Made by a program: the position numbers and the translations under genes
Notes under the pieces: generated by a model
What the model saw: only the letters and a program-made list of their open reading frames with translations
Told to the model about the DNA's origin: nothing
Database searches by the model: none
NCBI GenBank assembly: GCA_937988885.1
Contig: CALKHR010000028.1
Coordinates: forward strand, 1 to 11,745
Direction: 5' to 3'
Source: an uncultured Roseiflexaceae bacterium
GTDB lineage: Bacteria > Chloroflexota > Chloroflexia > Chloroflexales > Roseiflexaceae
DNA: 11,745 bases
In this document: positions 1 to 6,988 of the stretch, piece by piece
Layout of the letters: the number at the start of each line of letters is the position of its first letter
Numbering within the stretch: the stretch's first letter is position 1

Positions 1-895
1 CGAGAGGGTGTAAAAGGAGGATTGGCAACGGTGTGCCTCGCAAAACTTTATCGACAACACTTCCTAACAACAGCCGCTCTAACCCTCGGCGACTGTGCGT
101 CATCGCGATCAGATCAACCTCTTGCTCCTCAGCAGCGTACATAATCGCCTGAGCGGGAGACATCGACAACAATACCTGCGTTTCGTAGGTGCCACCTTCG
201 AGTTTTTGCCCAACCTGTTCGAGATACGCGCGCGCCTGCTCAGCCGCTTCGGCGTTGTGCTGTTTCGCAATTTGGTCGAGGTGCGCCAACGGCGGATAAT
301 TCACCTGTGCCAGCGGCTCCACCACTTGCAACAGCACCAATTTCGCATCGGGCTGCTGAGCTAGGGCCAACGTTGGCTCGATGATTCGCTCGGCCATCTC
401 GGTGCCGTCGAGCGGTAACAGGATGCGCCGAAACTGTGGCGCTGTGGCAAATGGTGTGTCGGGGCGCACCAGCAAAACGGGCGCCGAGCTGCTGCGCACC
501 AACGCATCGGCGACGCTGCCCAGCCACATGCGCTCGAAACCCCGCCGTCCGTGCGTTGTCATCACCACTAGGTCGCAACTATTCTCAACCGCATAATTGG
601 CCAGTGCACCGACAATGCTCGGCTGATTCGGCAATACCGCGCCCACCGCAGCAAATCCCTCGGCGATCAGCTTGGAGACGTGCAGGTCTATGTATGCTGT
701 GGCGTGCTGGTGGCCGAGCGCCCGCAGGTCGGTATCCACCACTGGCACATCGGGCATAAAGATGGGGTTCTGCGGAGTGCGCACGTGTACCAAGTGCAGA
801 GTGGCACCATCACGTCGCGCGATCACCTGAGCAACGGGTAATGCCTGCTCGCTCATGGGCGAACCATCTAATGGAACAAGCAACGATCGATACAT
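1..895 (-). CDS. Universal stress protein with two Usp domains, C-terminus cut by the window edge
   Basis: The frame is open from ATG at 895 to the window edge, giving 298 residues without a stop. The protein starts MYRSLLVPLDGSPMSEQALP, the typical beta1 and Asp-containing loop of a UspA domain. A second domain begins near residue 157 (RRILLPLDGTEMAE). Domain 1 has the nucleotide-loop motif TTHGRRGFERMWLGS (about residues 113-127), a T-x2-G-x9-GS form of the usual G-x2-G-x9-G(S/T). Domain 2 has AMTHSRRGLERLLLGS (264-279), one residue shorter than in the neighbouring paralogue and with Ser where Gly is expected. The start is set by AAAGGAGG at 902-909, six bases upstream. The family are cytoplasmic, often ATP-binding, stress proteins; no specific role can be read. 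Only a short C-terminal tail should be missing, since the other copy is 323 residues. The gene lies 86 bp downstream of its paralogue and may be co-transcribed. Confidence 0.93.
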   Translation of the reverse strand, partial: MYRSLLVPLDGSPMSEQALPVAQVIARRDGATLHLVHVRTPQNPIFMPDVPVVDTDLRALGHQHATAYIDLHVSKLIAEGFAAVGAVLPNQPSIVGALANYAVENSCDLVVMTTHGRRGFERMWLGSVADALVRSSSAPVLLVRPDTPFATAPQFRRILLPLDGTEMAERIIEPTLALAQQPDAKLVLLQVVEPLAQVNYPPLAHLDQIAKQHNAEAAEQARAYLEQVGQKLEGGTYETQVLLSMSPAQAIMYAAEEQEVDLIAMTHSRRGLERLLLGSVVDKVLRGTPLPILLLHPL

Positions 896-930
896 AACAT
901 CCTCCTTTGCTCAGGTAGTGTTTGTTTGAG

Positions 931-976
931 CGGCGACGCGATTCCGCCTCCTAGAGCGCCCGAATCGCGTCACCGC
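931..976 (-). terminator. Long hairpin between the two Usp genes (terminator or processing/attenuation element)
   Basis: Two 15-nt arms (931-945 and 962-976) flank a 16-nt loop. They start 5 bp after the stop codon of the upstream Usp gene. In minus-strand RNA all 15 positions pair, one of them as a G-U wobble. In plus-strand RNA the same position is a C-A mismatch, so the structure favours the strand on which both neighbours are transcribed. No uridine run follows the stem, so it is not a textbook intrinsic terminator. It could terminate part of the transcripts or protect the 3' end of the first message. Confidence 0.55.
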
Positions 977-981
977 TATTC

Positions 982-1953
982 CTATGCCACGGCTTGCAGG
1001 TCAACCTCCACCTCCTTGGCCAGCACGGTCGGGCGATAGATGAGCAATGGAATTGGCGCGCTCCGCAACACTTTGTCGGCAACGCTGCCAACCAACAGGC
1101 GATTCAAACCGCGTCGACCATGGGTCGCCATTGCAATCAGACCATACTGCCCCTCTTGCGCCATCTCAACGATGCTGTTGGCCGCCTGTGGAGCCACTTG
1201 CTCGCATGTGTCGACGGTCAGCTCCTGCTCGCGCAACATGTCCGCCTGTGCACTCAAGTAGGTCTGAGCCTCCAATCGTAGGATGTCGAGATACTGTTGA
1301 TCCAAACGATGCACGCTGGCATCTACCGGGAAGTGCCGCGTGAGCATTGCCGGTTCGACCACCCGCATCAAGGTGCATGCGGCTTGGGTGGTCTGGGCCA
1401 ACTTCTGCGCATGCGGCAGAATCGCTTCGGCTGTCGCCGACCCATCGAGCGGGATTAGGATGCGTTTTGGCTCCCAAGGTTGACCGAGTTCGGGAACTTG
1501 CTCATCGGGGCGTACCAATAAGATCGGCATCCGTACACGACGCACAAGTTCGTCGGCCACACTGCCAAGCCATAACCGACCCAACCCTCCGCGCCCATGC
1601 GTCGTCATCACCAATAAGTCTGCTCCGACGCGTTGGCTATAGTCGGCGAGCTTACGAGCTACCGATTCACCGACCTGGGCGCGCAACAACGTGTGCCGTA
1701 CCGTGACAGGTGTCTCAACCCGCAACTTCAGCGCCAAATTCTTGAGGTATTCGTGCATCTCCGCGCAAATCTGCTCGTCGAGTTGCGGATGAACCATCGG
1801 CACTTCTGGGCTGTACACCGGCGTGATGATCGGCAAATGTACGTGCACGAGGTGCAGGGTTGCACCTGTTCGCCATGCTAAGTCGAGCGCGAGCGGCAGT
1901 GCTCGTTCTCCGAGCGGCGAATCATCGAGCGGAACCATAATTGTGCGATACAT
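982..1953 (-). CDS. Universal stress protein with two Usp domains
   Basis: A complete 323-residue protein made of two UspA domains (about 1-148 and 163-308) with a short tail. Each domain begins with a beta-strand and conserved Asp (MYRTIMVPLDDSPLGERALP; KRILIPLDGSATAE). Each ends in the nucleotide-binding loop: TTHGRGGLGRLWLGS (117-131) and ATHGRRGLNRLLVGS (276-290). The first Gly of the classic G-x2-G-x9-G(S/T) motif is Thr or Ala, which is common in bacterial homologues. Start ATG at 1953 has AAAGGAGA at 1959-1966, a well-placed ribosome binding site. Family knowledge: small-molecule-binding cytoplasmic proteins induced by growth arrest, redox or energy stress; here the actual trigger is unknown. 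It is the first gene of a two-gene Usp unit and clearly a paralogue of the next gene. A TATAAT box about 65 bp upstream is a likely promoter. Confidence 0.95.
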   Translation of the reverse strand: MYRTIMVPLDDSPLGERALPLALDLAWRTGATLHLVHVHLPIITPVYSPEVPMVHPQLDEQICAEMHEYLKNLALKLRVETPVTVRHTLLRAQVGESVARKLADYSQRVGADLLVMTTHGRGGLGRLWLGSVADELVRRVRMPILLVRPDEQVPELGQPWEPKRILIPLDGSATAEAILPHAQKLAQTTQAACTLMRVVEPAMLTRHFPVDASVHRLDQQYLDILRLEAQTYLSAQADMLREQELTVDTCEQVAPQAANSIVEMAQEGQYGLIAMATHGRRGLNRLLVGSVADKVLRSAPIPLLIYRPTVLAKEVEVDLQAVA

Positions 1954-2018
1954 CTACGTCTCCTTTCCGGTGGCCTAGTCCAGTTAAACCACGCTGTTTT
2001 CCTTCCAGCCACAGCTAC

Positions 2019-2024
2019 ATTATA
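2019..2024 (-). promoter_or_regulatory. Candidate -10 box (TATAAT) for the Usp pair
   Basis: A perfect TATAAT reads on the minus strand 65 bp upstream of the first Usp start. It would place transcription start near 2012 and give a leader of about 58 nt. No good -35 hexamer lies 16-18 bp upstream and there is no TG extension. If used, it probably needs an activator or an alternative sigma factor, which would suit stress genes. Confidence 0.4.
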
Positions 2025-2145
2025 GGCCTCCAGAGCGCATCTCGAAGGAAAGAAGCCTCAACATTAAGTTGCGAGGCGGCTACTTCGGAATCAACAACGC
2101 GGCCCCGCACTTGGAGCCGCGCATGTTGATGAGAAGGTTTATATC

Positions 2146-2161
2146 CACAGATTTCACAGAT
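2146..2161. repeat. Tandem CACAGAT motif, 9-bp period
   Basis: CACAGAT occurs at 2146-2152 and again at 2155-2161 with TT between. The local context is AT-rich, unlike the flanking GC-rich DNA. Short arrays built on this kind of unit are seen in intergenic DNA of some bacteria; that comparison is from memory. Two units alone could also be chance. Confidence 0.3.
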
Positions 2162-2192
2162 GGAAATTGATATTTATGGTGTTTTCGCCTCC

Positions 2193-2212
2193 AGCAGCGC
2201 GAAAGCGCTGTT
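2193..2212. other. Small hairpin with GAAA loop (plus strand)
   Basis: CAGCGC (2195-2200), loop GAAA, GCGCTG (2205-2210) form a perfect 6-bp stem, which extends to 8 bp with one wobble. On the minus strand the loop is TTTC and no T-run follows, so it is a poor intrinsic terminator for the isomerase gene. It shares the 9-mer GAAAGCGCT with the operator at 8078-8093 but lacks that operator's symmetry. Confidence 0.3.
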
Positions 2213-2282
2213 ACTCAACGAACAGCCCTGTCATCTCGAACGCACGTGAGCGATCTCAATGCGCACTGCAATGCAATGCCTC

Positions 2283-3107
2283 CTACACATGTGCCAGGAA
2301 GCGCTCGCTCATCAGCGCCAGGATCTCGTCGCCGGGCATGTCCCACAACTGCTGGTTGAAGATCTCAACCTCGATCAGGCCGTGATAGCCCGCCGCCTCC
2401 ACCAAGCCGCGAATATGGCGGATGTCGATCGCGCCGTCGCCCATCATGCCGCGCCCAAACAGCATATCGGGCAGCGGGACGATCCAGTCGTTCACGTGGA
2501 AGCCAAGGATGTGCCCAGCCGCCCGTGCGATCTGCGCCTCCAGGTCAGGGTCCCACCAGATGTGGTACACGTCGGCCACCACGCCAAGATTGGGTGAAGC
2601 GAACTCCTCCACCAGCGCGTTGGCCTGCGCCAGTGTGTTGATCACCGAGCGATCGGCGGCGAAGATTGGGTGCAGCGGTTCGATGCCGAGCCGCACGCCG
2701 CACTCGATGGCGTAGGGCAGCACCGCCTCGATGCCCTCGCGCACCATGCGTCGGGCCGCGCGGATATCGCGGTTGACGGTGCCGCCGCAGACCAGCACCA
2801 GCACATCAGCGCTGAGCGCCGCCGCCTCCTCGATGGCGCGCCGATTATCGTCGATGATGGCCTCGCGCCCCACGACGGAACTGTACGGAAACATGCCGCC
2901 GCGACACAGGCTCGACACCCGCAAGCCGCTCTCGCGCAACAAGCGGGCGGCCTGCTGCACACCCGTCTCGGCCAATTTGTCGCGCCACACTGCGATCGCC
3001 GGAATGCCCGCCCGCACACAGCCCTCGATCGCTTCGGGCAGGCTCCACGGTCGCGTCGTGTATTGGTTGAGGCTCAGCCGAGAAAGATCTGTCAAAGGTT
3101 GGGTCAT
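2283..3107 (-). CDS. Sugar phosphate isomerase/epimerase family protein (AP endonuclease 2-type TIM barrel)
   Basis: A 274-residue single-domain TIM barrel of the xylose-isomerase-like/AP endonuclease family 2 group, close to the usual 270-300 residues. Candidate divalent-metal ligands appear in the expected order: Glu143 (GIEPLHP), Asp179 and His182 (VADVYHIWW), His204 (GFHVNDW) and Glu246 or Glu248 (LIEVEIF). The N-terminal strand (LSLNQYTT) and the GLRVSSLCRGGMF strand also fit. Members isomerise, epimerise or dehydrate sugars, inosose and ketosugars, usually with Mn or Mg; the substrate cannot be told here. Start ATG at 3107 follows AGGAG (3114-3118) with a 6-nt gap. It is the last gene of the cluster, 141 bp after the DUF993 gene, with no clear promoter in between. 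This suggests it metabolises the same compound as the three oxidoreductases. Hydroxypyruvate isomerase is possible but less likely. Confidence 0.88.
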   Translation of the reverse strand: MTQPLTDLSRLSLNQYTTRPWSLPEAIEGCVRAGIPAIAVWRDKLAETGVQQAARLLRESGLRVSSLCRGGMFPYSSVVGREAIIDDNRRAIEEAAALSADVLVLVCGGTVNRDIRAARRMVREGIEAVLPYAIECGVRLGIEPLHPIFAADRSVINTLAQANALVEEFASPNLGVVADVYHIWWDPDLEAQIARAAGHILGFHVNDWIVPLPDMLFGRGMMGDGAIDIRHIRGLVEAAGYHGLIEVEIFNQQLWDMPGDEILALMSERFLAHV

Positions 3108-3248
3108 GCGCTACTCCTGCAGATGCGCACCACACTGCCGTAGTGAGCTGGAACCCCGCCCTGTCACCACGGCTGGCACTCCAAAGCCCGAAGCATGACC
3201 ACGGGCCTGCCATCGGCGGTTGCGCCCATCATCTAAAACCAGCCAACT

Positions 3249-4436
3249 CTACACCTGCCGAGCACGCTCACTATCGGCGATGCCCGCCAACGCCAGCACA
3301 TGCTGCATCCGGGCCACCGCCAGCTCGGGGTCGCTCAGCAGGCCCGCCGCATCGGCCAAGCGGAATAGCTCGCTGAGGTGCAGTACCGAGCGTGCGCTCT
3401 CCTGGCCGCCGACCATGCGAAAGTGCGATTGGTGGCCGTTGAGGTAGGCCATAAACACCACGCCCGTTTTGTAATAGAAGGTGGGCGCCTGGAAGATGTG
3501 GCGCGAGAGCGGCAGCGTGGGCGCGAAGATGCGCTGGTAGCGCTCGAGATCGCCAGCGTCGAGCGCCTGCAACGCGGCGGAGGCTGCCGGAGCGATCGCG
3601 TCGAAGATGCCCAGCAGCGCATCGCTGTAGCCCTGTTCGTCGCCCAGAATCAACTCGGGGTAGTTGAAATCGTCGCCCGTGTACATCCGCACCGAGGGCG
3701 GCAAACGGCGGCGCATCGCGATCTCGCGGTCCTTATCGAGCAACGAGATTTTGATGCCATCAACCTTGGCGGCGTGGTCGTGAATGATCTGCAGACACAC
3801 CTCCGTAGCCGTGTCGAGGTCGCGCGCGCCCCAATAGCCCGCCAACGCCGGATCGAACATATCGCCCAGCCAGTGCAGGATCACAGACTGGCGCACGTGG
3901 CTCAGGATGCGGTCGTAGACCCGCACGTAGTCCTCGGGCGTGGTGGCGCTGGCCGCTAGGGCGCGACTCGCCATCAGGATCACGCGCCCACCCTGGCCCT
4001 CCACGTAATCGATCTGTTCGAGGTACGCTTCCTCGATCTCCTCCAGCGAGCGCTTCGGCGTGGGCGACAGATGGTCGGTGCCCGCGCCGCAAGCAATGGT
4101 GCCACCAACCGCACGGGCCTCGGCCAGCGAGCGGCGGATCAGTTCGCGGGCGTGCTCCCACGTCAGGCCCATCCCGCGCTGGGCCGTGTCCATCGCCTCG
4201 GCCACCGCCAAGCCGTGCGACCAGAGGTGGCGACGGTAGGCCAGCGTGGCCTCCCAATCGATCCGCACATCGAGCGTCGGGTTGGCATCGGCCAGCGGGT
4301 CGGCCACCACGTGCGCAGCGGCGTACGCGACACGCTGCTGCAACGGGCCACGCGGCGGCGCGAAGTCGCCGGGCGAGCCAAGCGTGTAGACAGCGAGCGT
4401 GCGGTCGGGCTGAGGCAGCGTAATGCTGATCGGCAT
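3249..4436 (-). CDS. DUF993 / dihydrodipicolinate synthase-like aldolase family protein
   Basis: A 395-residue protein recognised as the DUF993 family, often labelled 'dihydrodipicolinate synthase family protein'. A DHDPS-like barrel is suggested by GGTIACGAGTDHL (111-123), where a sugar-acid aldolase would have its substrate loop. KVDGIKIS (224-231) contains Lys229 as candidate Schiff-base lysine. MYTGDDFNYPELILG (251-265) resembles the GDD...G segment of DHDPS-type enzymes. The C-terminal 100 residues are helical. Such enzymes make or break C-C bonds, or dehydrate, through a lysine imine; no substrate is established for this family as far as I know. The frame stays open upstream to 4784 but that part overlaps the preceding gene in another frame. 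ATG at 4436, 13 nt after that gene's stop and behind GAGG, gives the normal start MPISITLPQP. The tight spacing implies translational coupling to the 4450-5604 oxidoreductase. Confidence 0.88.
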   Translation of the reverse strand: MPISITLPQPDRTLAVYTLGSPGDFAPPRGPLQQRVAYAAAHVVADPLADANPTLDVRIDWEATLAYRRHLWSHGLAVAEAMDTAQRGMGLTWEHARELIRRSLAEARAVGGTIACGAGTDHLSPTPKRSLEEIEEAYLEQIDYVEGQGGRVILMASRALAASATTPEDYVRVYDRILSHVRQSVILHWLGDMFDPALAGYWGARDLDTATEVCLQIIHDHAAKVDGIKISLLDKDREIAMRRRLPPSVRMYTGDDFNYPELILGDEQGYSDALLGIFDAIAPAASAALQALDAGDLERYQRIFAPTLPLSRHIFQAPTFYYKTGVVFMAYLNGHQSHFRMVGGQESARSVLHLSELFRLADAAGLLSDPELAVARMQHVLALAGIADSERARQV

Positions 4437-4449
4437 ACTGAACCTCACA

Positions 4450-5604
4450 TCACTCAAGTTCCAGTTCAGGAACATCGACCCAGCGCCGTTCGGCCCACGA
4501 GCGCAGGCCGAGTTCGGCAAGTTGCACACCCTTCGCGCCCTCCAACAGCGACCACGGGAACGGCGCATCCTCGGCGACGTGACGCAGAAAATGCTCCCAC
4601 TGTGACTTGAAGCCGTTGCCGAACTCCTGATTATCCGGCACATCGACCCACGAATCGCGGAAGTTGATCGGGTTCGGCACATCGGGGTTCCACACCGGGC
4701 GCGGCGTATTAACGCGGTGCTGCGTCTTGCACTCGCGCAGCCCGGCCACCGCGCTGCCGAGCGTGCCATCGACCTGTAGCTCAAACAACTCGTCGCGGTA
4801 CACCCGCACGCACCACGACGAATTGATCTGCGCGATCACGCCATTATCGAGCTGAAAGATCGCATAGGCAGCATCATCAGCATCGGCCTCATACGCCACG
4901 TTCTGCTCATCGACACGCTGCGGAATGTGGGTCGCGCCCAGGCAAACCACCGACCGCACCGGCCCAAACAGGTTATCGAGCACGTAGCGCCAATGGCACA
5001 GCATATCGACGATAATGCCGCCGCCGTCGCGCCGCCGATAGTTCCACGACGGGCGCTGCGCGGGCTGCCAATCGCCCTCGAACACCCAATAGCCGAACTC
5101 GCCGCGCACCGAGAGAATGCGCCCGAAGAAACCGCTATCGATCAAGCGCTTCAGCTTCAACAAGCCCGGCAAAAACAGCTTATCCTGCACCACGCCATTC
5201 TTCACGCCCGCCTGCTTCGCTAAGCGCGCCAACTCCAGCGCCTCCTCCAGCGAATCGGCCACCGGTTTCTCGCAGTAGATGTGCTTGCCCGCCTCAATCG
5301 CGGCCCGCACGCTCTTGGCGCGCAGCAACGTGGTCTGCGCGTCGAAGTAGATCGTATCGTTGGGATTGGCCAGGCAGCGCTCCAGATCGGTGCTCCAGCG
5401 CTCGATGCCGTGCGCCTCGGCCAAAGCGCGCACCTTCGTCGCATTGCGCCCCACCAGGATCGGGTCGGGCATCAGACGGTCACCATTGCTCAACGGCAAG
5501 CCGCCCTGCTGCCGGATCGCCAAGAGCGAGCGCACTAAATGCTGATTCGTGCCCATGCGCCCGGTCACACCATTCATAATGATGCCAATCGTTCGTGTTG
5601 TCAT
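4450..5604 (-). CDS. Gfo/Idh/MocA family oxidoreductase with DapB-like GVTGRMG loop
   Basis: A 384-residue NAD(P)-dependent oxidoreductase. The N-terminal Rossmann fold opens with IGIIMNGVTGRMGTN (7-20 region), whose G-x2-G-x2-G loop is written as in dihydrodipicolinate reductase. A longer than usual insert (about 21-48) precedes the second strand (PILVGRN). The family signature YCEKPVADS gives Glu112-Lys113-Pro114. The C-terminal domain has GGGIIVDMLCHWRYVLD, with Asp200 and His204 completing the Lys-Asp-His catalytic set. These enzymes oxidise or reduce a sugar, polyol or ketosugar hydroxyl. ATG at 5604 is preferred because AAGGAG lies 5 nt upstream; an in-frame GTG at 5610 would overlap that site. 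It is tightly coupled to the DUF993 gene, and 295 bp separate it from the previous oxidoreductase gene, so it may also have its own control. Confidence 0.9.
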   Translation of the reverse strand: MTTRTIGIIMNGVTGRMGTNQHLVRSLLAIRQQGGLPLSNGDRLMPDPILVGRNATKVRALAEAHGIERWSTDLERCLANPNDTIYFDAQTTLLRAKSVRAAIEAGKHIYCEKPVADSLEEALELARLAKQAGVKNGVVQDKLFLPGLLKLKRLIDSGFFGRILSVRGEFGYWVFEGDWQPAQRPSWNYRRRDGGGIIVDMLCHWRYVLDNLFGPVRSVVCLGATHIPQRVDEQNVAYEADADDAAYAIFQLDNGVIAQINSSWCVRVYRDELFELQVDGTLGSAVAGLRECKTQHRVNTPRPVWNPDVPNPINFRDSWVDVPDNQEFGNGFKSQWEHFLRHVAEDAPFPWSLLEGAKGVQLAELGLRSWAERRWVDVPELELE

Positions 5605-5709
5605 ACTCACTCCTTGCTATGCATCCAACATCGGCGCAAGGTGACTCTTGCTGGGCGCAGTGGGCATTCCTCAAGCGCAACCGCAGGCTTAAGCCTTTTG
5701 TGTTTGGGG

Positions 5710-5738
5710 AAAAAAGGGTAGCCGCGGCCATGGCGCCC
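5710..5738 (-). terminator. Weak candidate terminator inside the cluster
   Basis: On the minus strand an imperfect GC-rich stem (GGG...GCC / GGC...CCC, 5716-5738, with an internal loop) is followed directly by six T residues (5710-5715). It lies about 160 bp after the stop of the 5900 gene. The stem is short, so at most it would stop part of the transcripts and lower expression of the last three genes relative to the first two. Confidence 0.33.
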
Positions 5739-5762
5739 GTCGCTACGTGACAGCGCCCGTCG
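5733..5762. repeat. Direct repeat GCGCCCGTCG, two copies 20 bp apart
   Basis: The same 10-mer sits at 5733-5742 and 5753-5762. The 20-bp step is about two helical turns, so both copies face the same side of the DNA, as in some activator sites. In GC-rich DNA a chance repeat is quite possible, and the first copy overlaps the terminator-like dyad. Confidence 0.3.
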
Positions 5763-5899
5763 TGTGGAACGTTTGCGCGCTCGGACAGGATGGCGCTGCG
5801 CGCCAAAACGCGCGCTCTAGCGCAGCCTATCGTTGCATGCCGCTGCGTCCCGTGCCCGATCATCGGCTTGGATCAAGGCGTATTCGGCGAAGTGCGATG

Positions 5900-6967
5900 C
5901 TAGGTTGGCAGCCAACTCGCGTAGGCTGGGTGCTCCGGCCCGATCGGCAACTCGACAGGTTGGCCGCTGCGAGCCGAAACGTACAGGGCCGTCACCAGTT
6001 CGAGCGAGGCTCGCGCATCGGCTAGCGTCACGGGCAGCTCGGTGCCCGCATCGAGCGCCTCGGCGAACCGCAGGAACTGGCCCTCAAACCGCTCGGGGCG
6101 TGGCTCGAACCCTTCGAGCGTGGCGGCGATCGCTTGGTCGATCTCGGGCGTATCACCAATAAAGGTCCACGGATCGCCCGAACTAGAGTAGGGCCGCGTA
6201 TTGCTCTCGGCGACCAAGTTGCTGAAACAAAAACGGTGCCGCGTGATCTCGTGCGAGGAGCCGAGCGTCACCGCCAACGTCGCCAGCGAGCCATCGGCCA
6301 TTTCGAGCGAGGCGGCGGCGGTATCCTCCACCTCGATATCGTTCACCAAGGTGCTGGCCCGCGCAAACACGCTGCGGATCGGGCCGAGCACGTACACCAG
6401 CATATCGTGGGCGTGGATGGCGTGGCCGAGCAGCGCACCACCCAACTCGGTGCTCCACTTGCCGCGCCAGGGCACATCGTAGTAGGCAGCGCGCCGCCGC
6501 CAGGCCGTCTCGACCGTGCTGAGATACGCGCGCCCCGCGATGCCACGCTCGATCAACAGCTTCAACTTCTGCAAGCCCGGCCCGAAGCGGTACTGGAAGA
6601 TCGGCATCACGCGGCGGCCCGAGCGCGCCTCCAACTCGATCAACTGATCGGCCTCGCGCACCGAACCGACCAACGGCTTCTCGCAGATCACGTGTTTGCC
6701 CGCCTCCAGCGCCCGCACCACCTGAGGGTAGTGCAGATGCGGCGGCGTACACACATCGATCACATCAATATCGTTCTGGCGGCACAGTTCCTCGAAATCA
6801 GTCACCACCCGCGCGGCGCCGTACGTCTCTGCCGCCTTCCGCGCCTTCTCACCATCGATATCGCAGATCGCCCGCAACTCGAACTGCTCGGGCAATTCTT
6901 GGTACGCCTGCATGTGGTGCGTGCCGATGCCACAGCCCACCACCGCAACCCGAAGTCGTTCGCTCAT
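5900..6967 (-). CDS. Gfo/Idh/MocA family oxidoreductase (GHAIHAHD variant)
   Basis: A 355-residue NAD(P)-binding oxidoreductase. The Rossmann loop is VVGCGIGTHHMQAY (Gly11, Gly13, Gly15) and the second strand ends in Asp36-Ile-Asp38, which favours NAD over NADP. The family signature is VICEKPLVGS (Glu96-Lys97-Pro98). The C-terminal substrate domain has GGALLGHAIHAHDMLVYVLG. His185 fits the catalytic His, but the Asp normally four residues before it is Gly181. ATG at 6967 is chosen over an upstream in-frame TTG (6988) because GAGGGTGG lies just before it and the protein then begins at the usual distance from the Rossmann loop. It starts 21 nt after the stop of the preceding oxidoreductase gene, so the two are co-transcribed. 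The substrate is probably a sugar, cyclitol or glycoside; sequence does not say which. Confidence 0.9.
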   Translation of the reverse strand: MSERLRVAVVGCGIGTHHMQAYQELPEQFELRAICDIDGEKARKAAETYGAARVVTDFEELCRQNDIDVIDVCTPPHLHYPQVVRALEAGKHVICEKPLVGSVREADQLIELEARSGRRVMPIFQYRFGPGLQKLKLLIERGIAGRAYLSTVETAWRRRAAYYDVPWRGKWSTELGGALLGHAIHAHDMLVYVLGPIRSVFARASTLVNDIEVEDTAAASLEMADGSLATLAVTLGSSHEITRHRFCFSNLVAESNTRPYSSSGDPWTFIGDTPEIDQAIAATLEGFEPRPERFEGQFLRFAEALDAGTELPVTLADARASLELVTALYVSARSGQPVELPIGPEHPAYASWLPT

Positions 6968-6988
6968 TTCCACCCTCGCATCACGCAA

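Larger units (their letters stand above)
1954..2282 (-). other. Gene-free region between the isomerase and the Usp pair
   Basis: This 329-bp stretch contains no convincing coding region on either strand. It holds the Usp ribosome binding site (1959-1966), the TATAAT box (2019-2024), a short tandem CACAGAT motif (2146-2161) and a small hairpin (2193-2212). It is the 3' end of the five-gene cluster and the 5' region of the Usp genes, so a transcription stop is expected here. No stem followed by a T-run was found on the minus strand. Confidence 0.6.
5605..5899 (-). other. Gap inside the five-gene cluster; no gene seen
   Basis: These 295 bp between two oxidoreductase genes show no convincing coding frame. 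They hold a GC-rich dyad with a T6 run on the minus strand (5710-5738), two copies of GCGCCCGTCG 20 bp apart, the palindrome AGGCTTAAGCCT (5685-5696), and a foldable GC-rich stretch at 5793-5823 (GCGCG/CGCGC stem around CCAAAA). I found no good sigma70 promoter for the 5604 gene and no copy of the 8078-8093 operator. Whether transcription reads through is open. Confidence 0.5.

Noticed and set aside
3203..3227. Small GC-rich hairpin between the DUF993 and isomerase genes
   Set aside because: The stem is interrupted by a 4-nt bulge and no T-run follows on the minus strand; it is no better than expected by chance in GC-rich DNA.
4437..4784. Upstream extension of the DUF993 frame, giving a 511-residue protein
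   Set aside because: The extra 116 residues are Arg/Ser/Cys-rich, overlap the oxidoreductase gene in another frame and are not part of the family; ATG 4436 has a ribosome site.
5605..5899. Possible small gene in the gap
   Set aside because: Available frames lack a ribosome site and have an Arg/Cys-rich, uneven composition.
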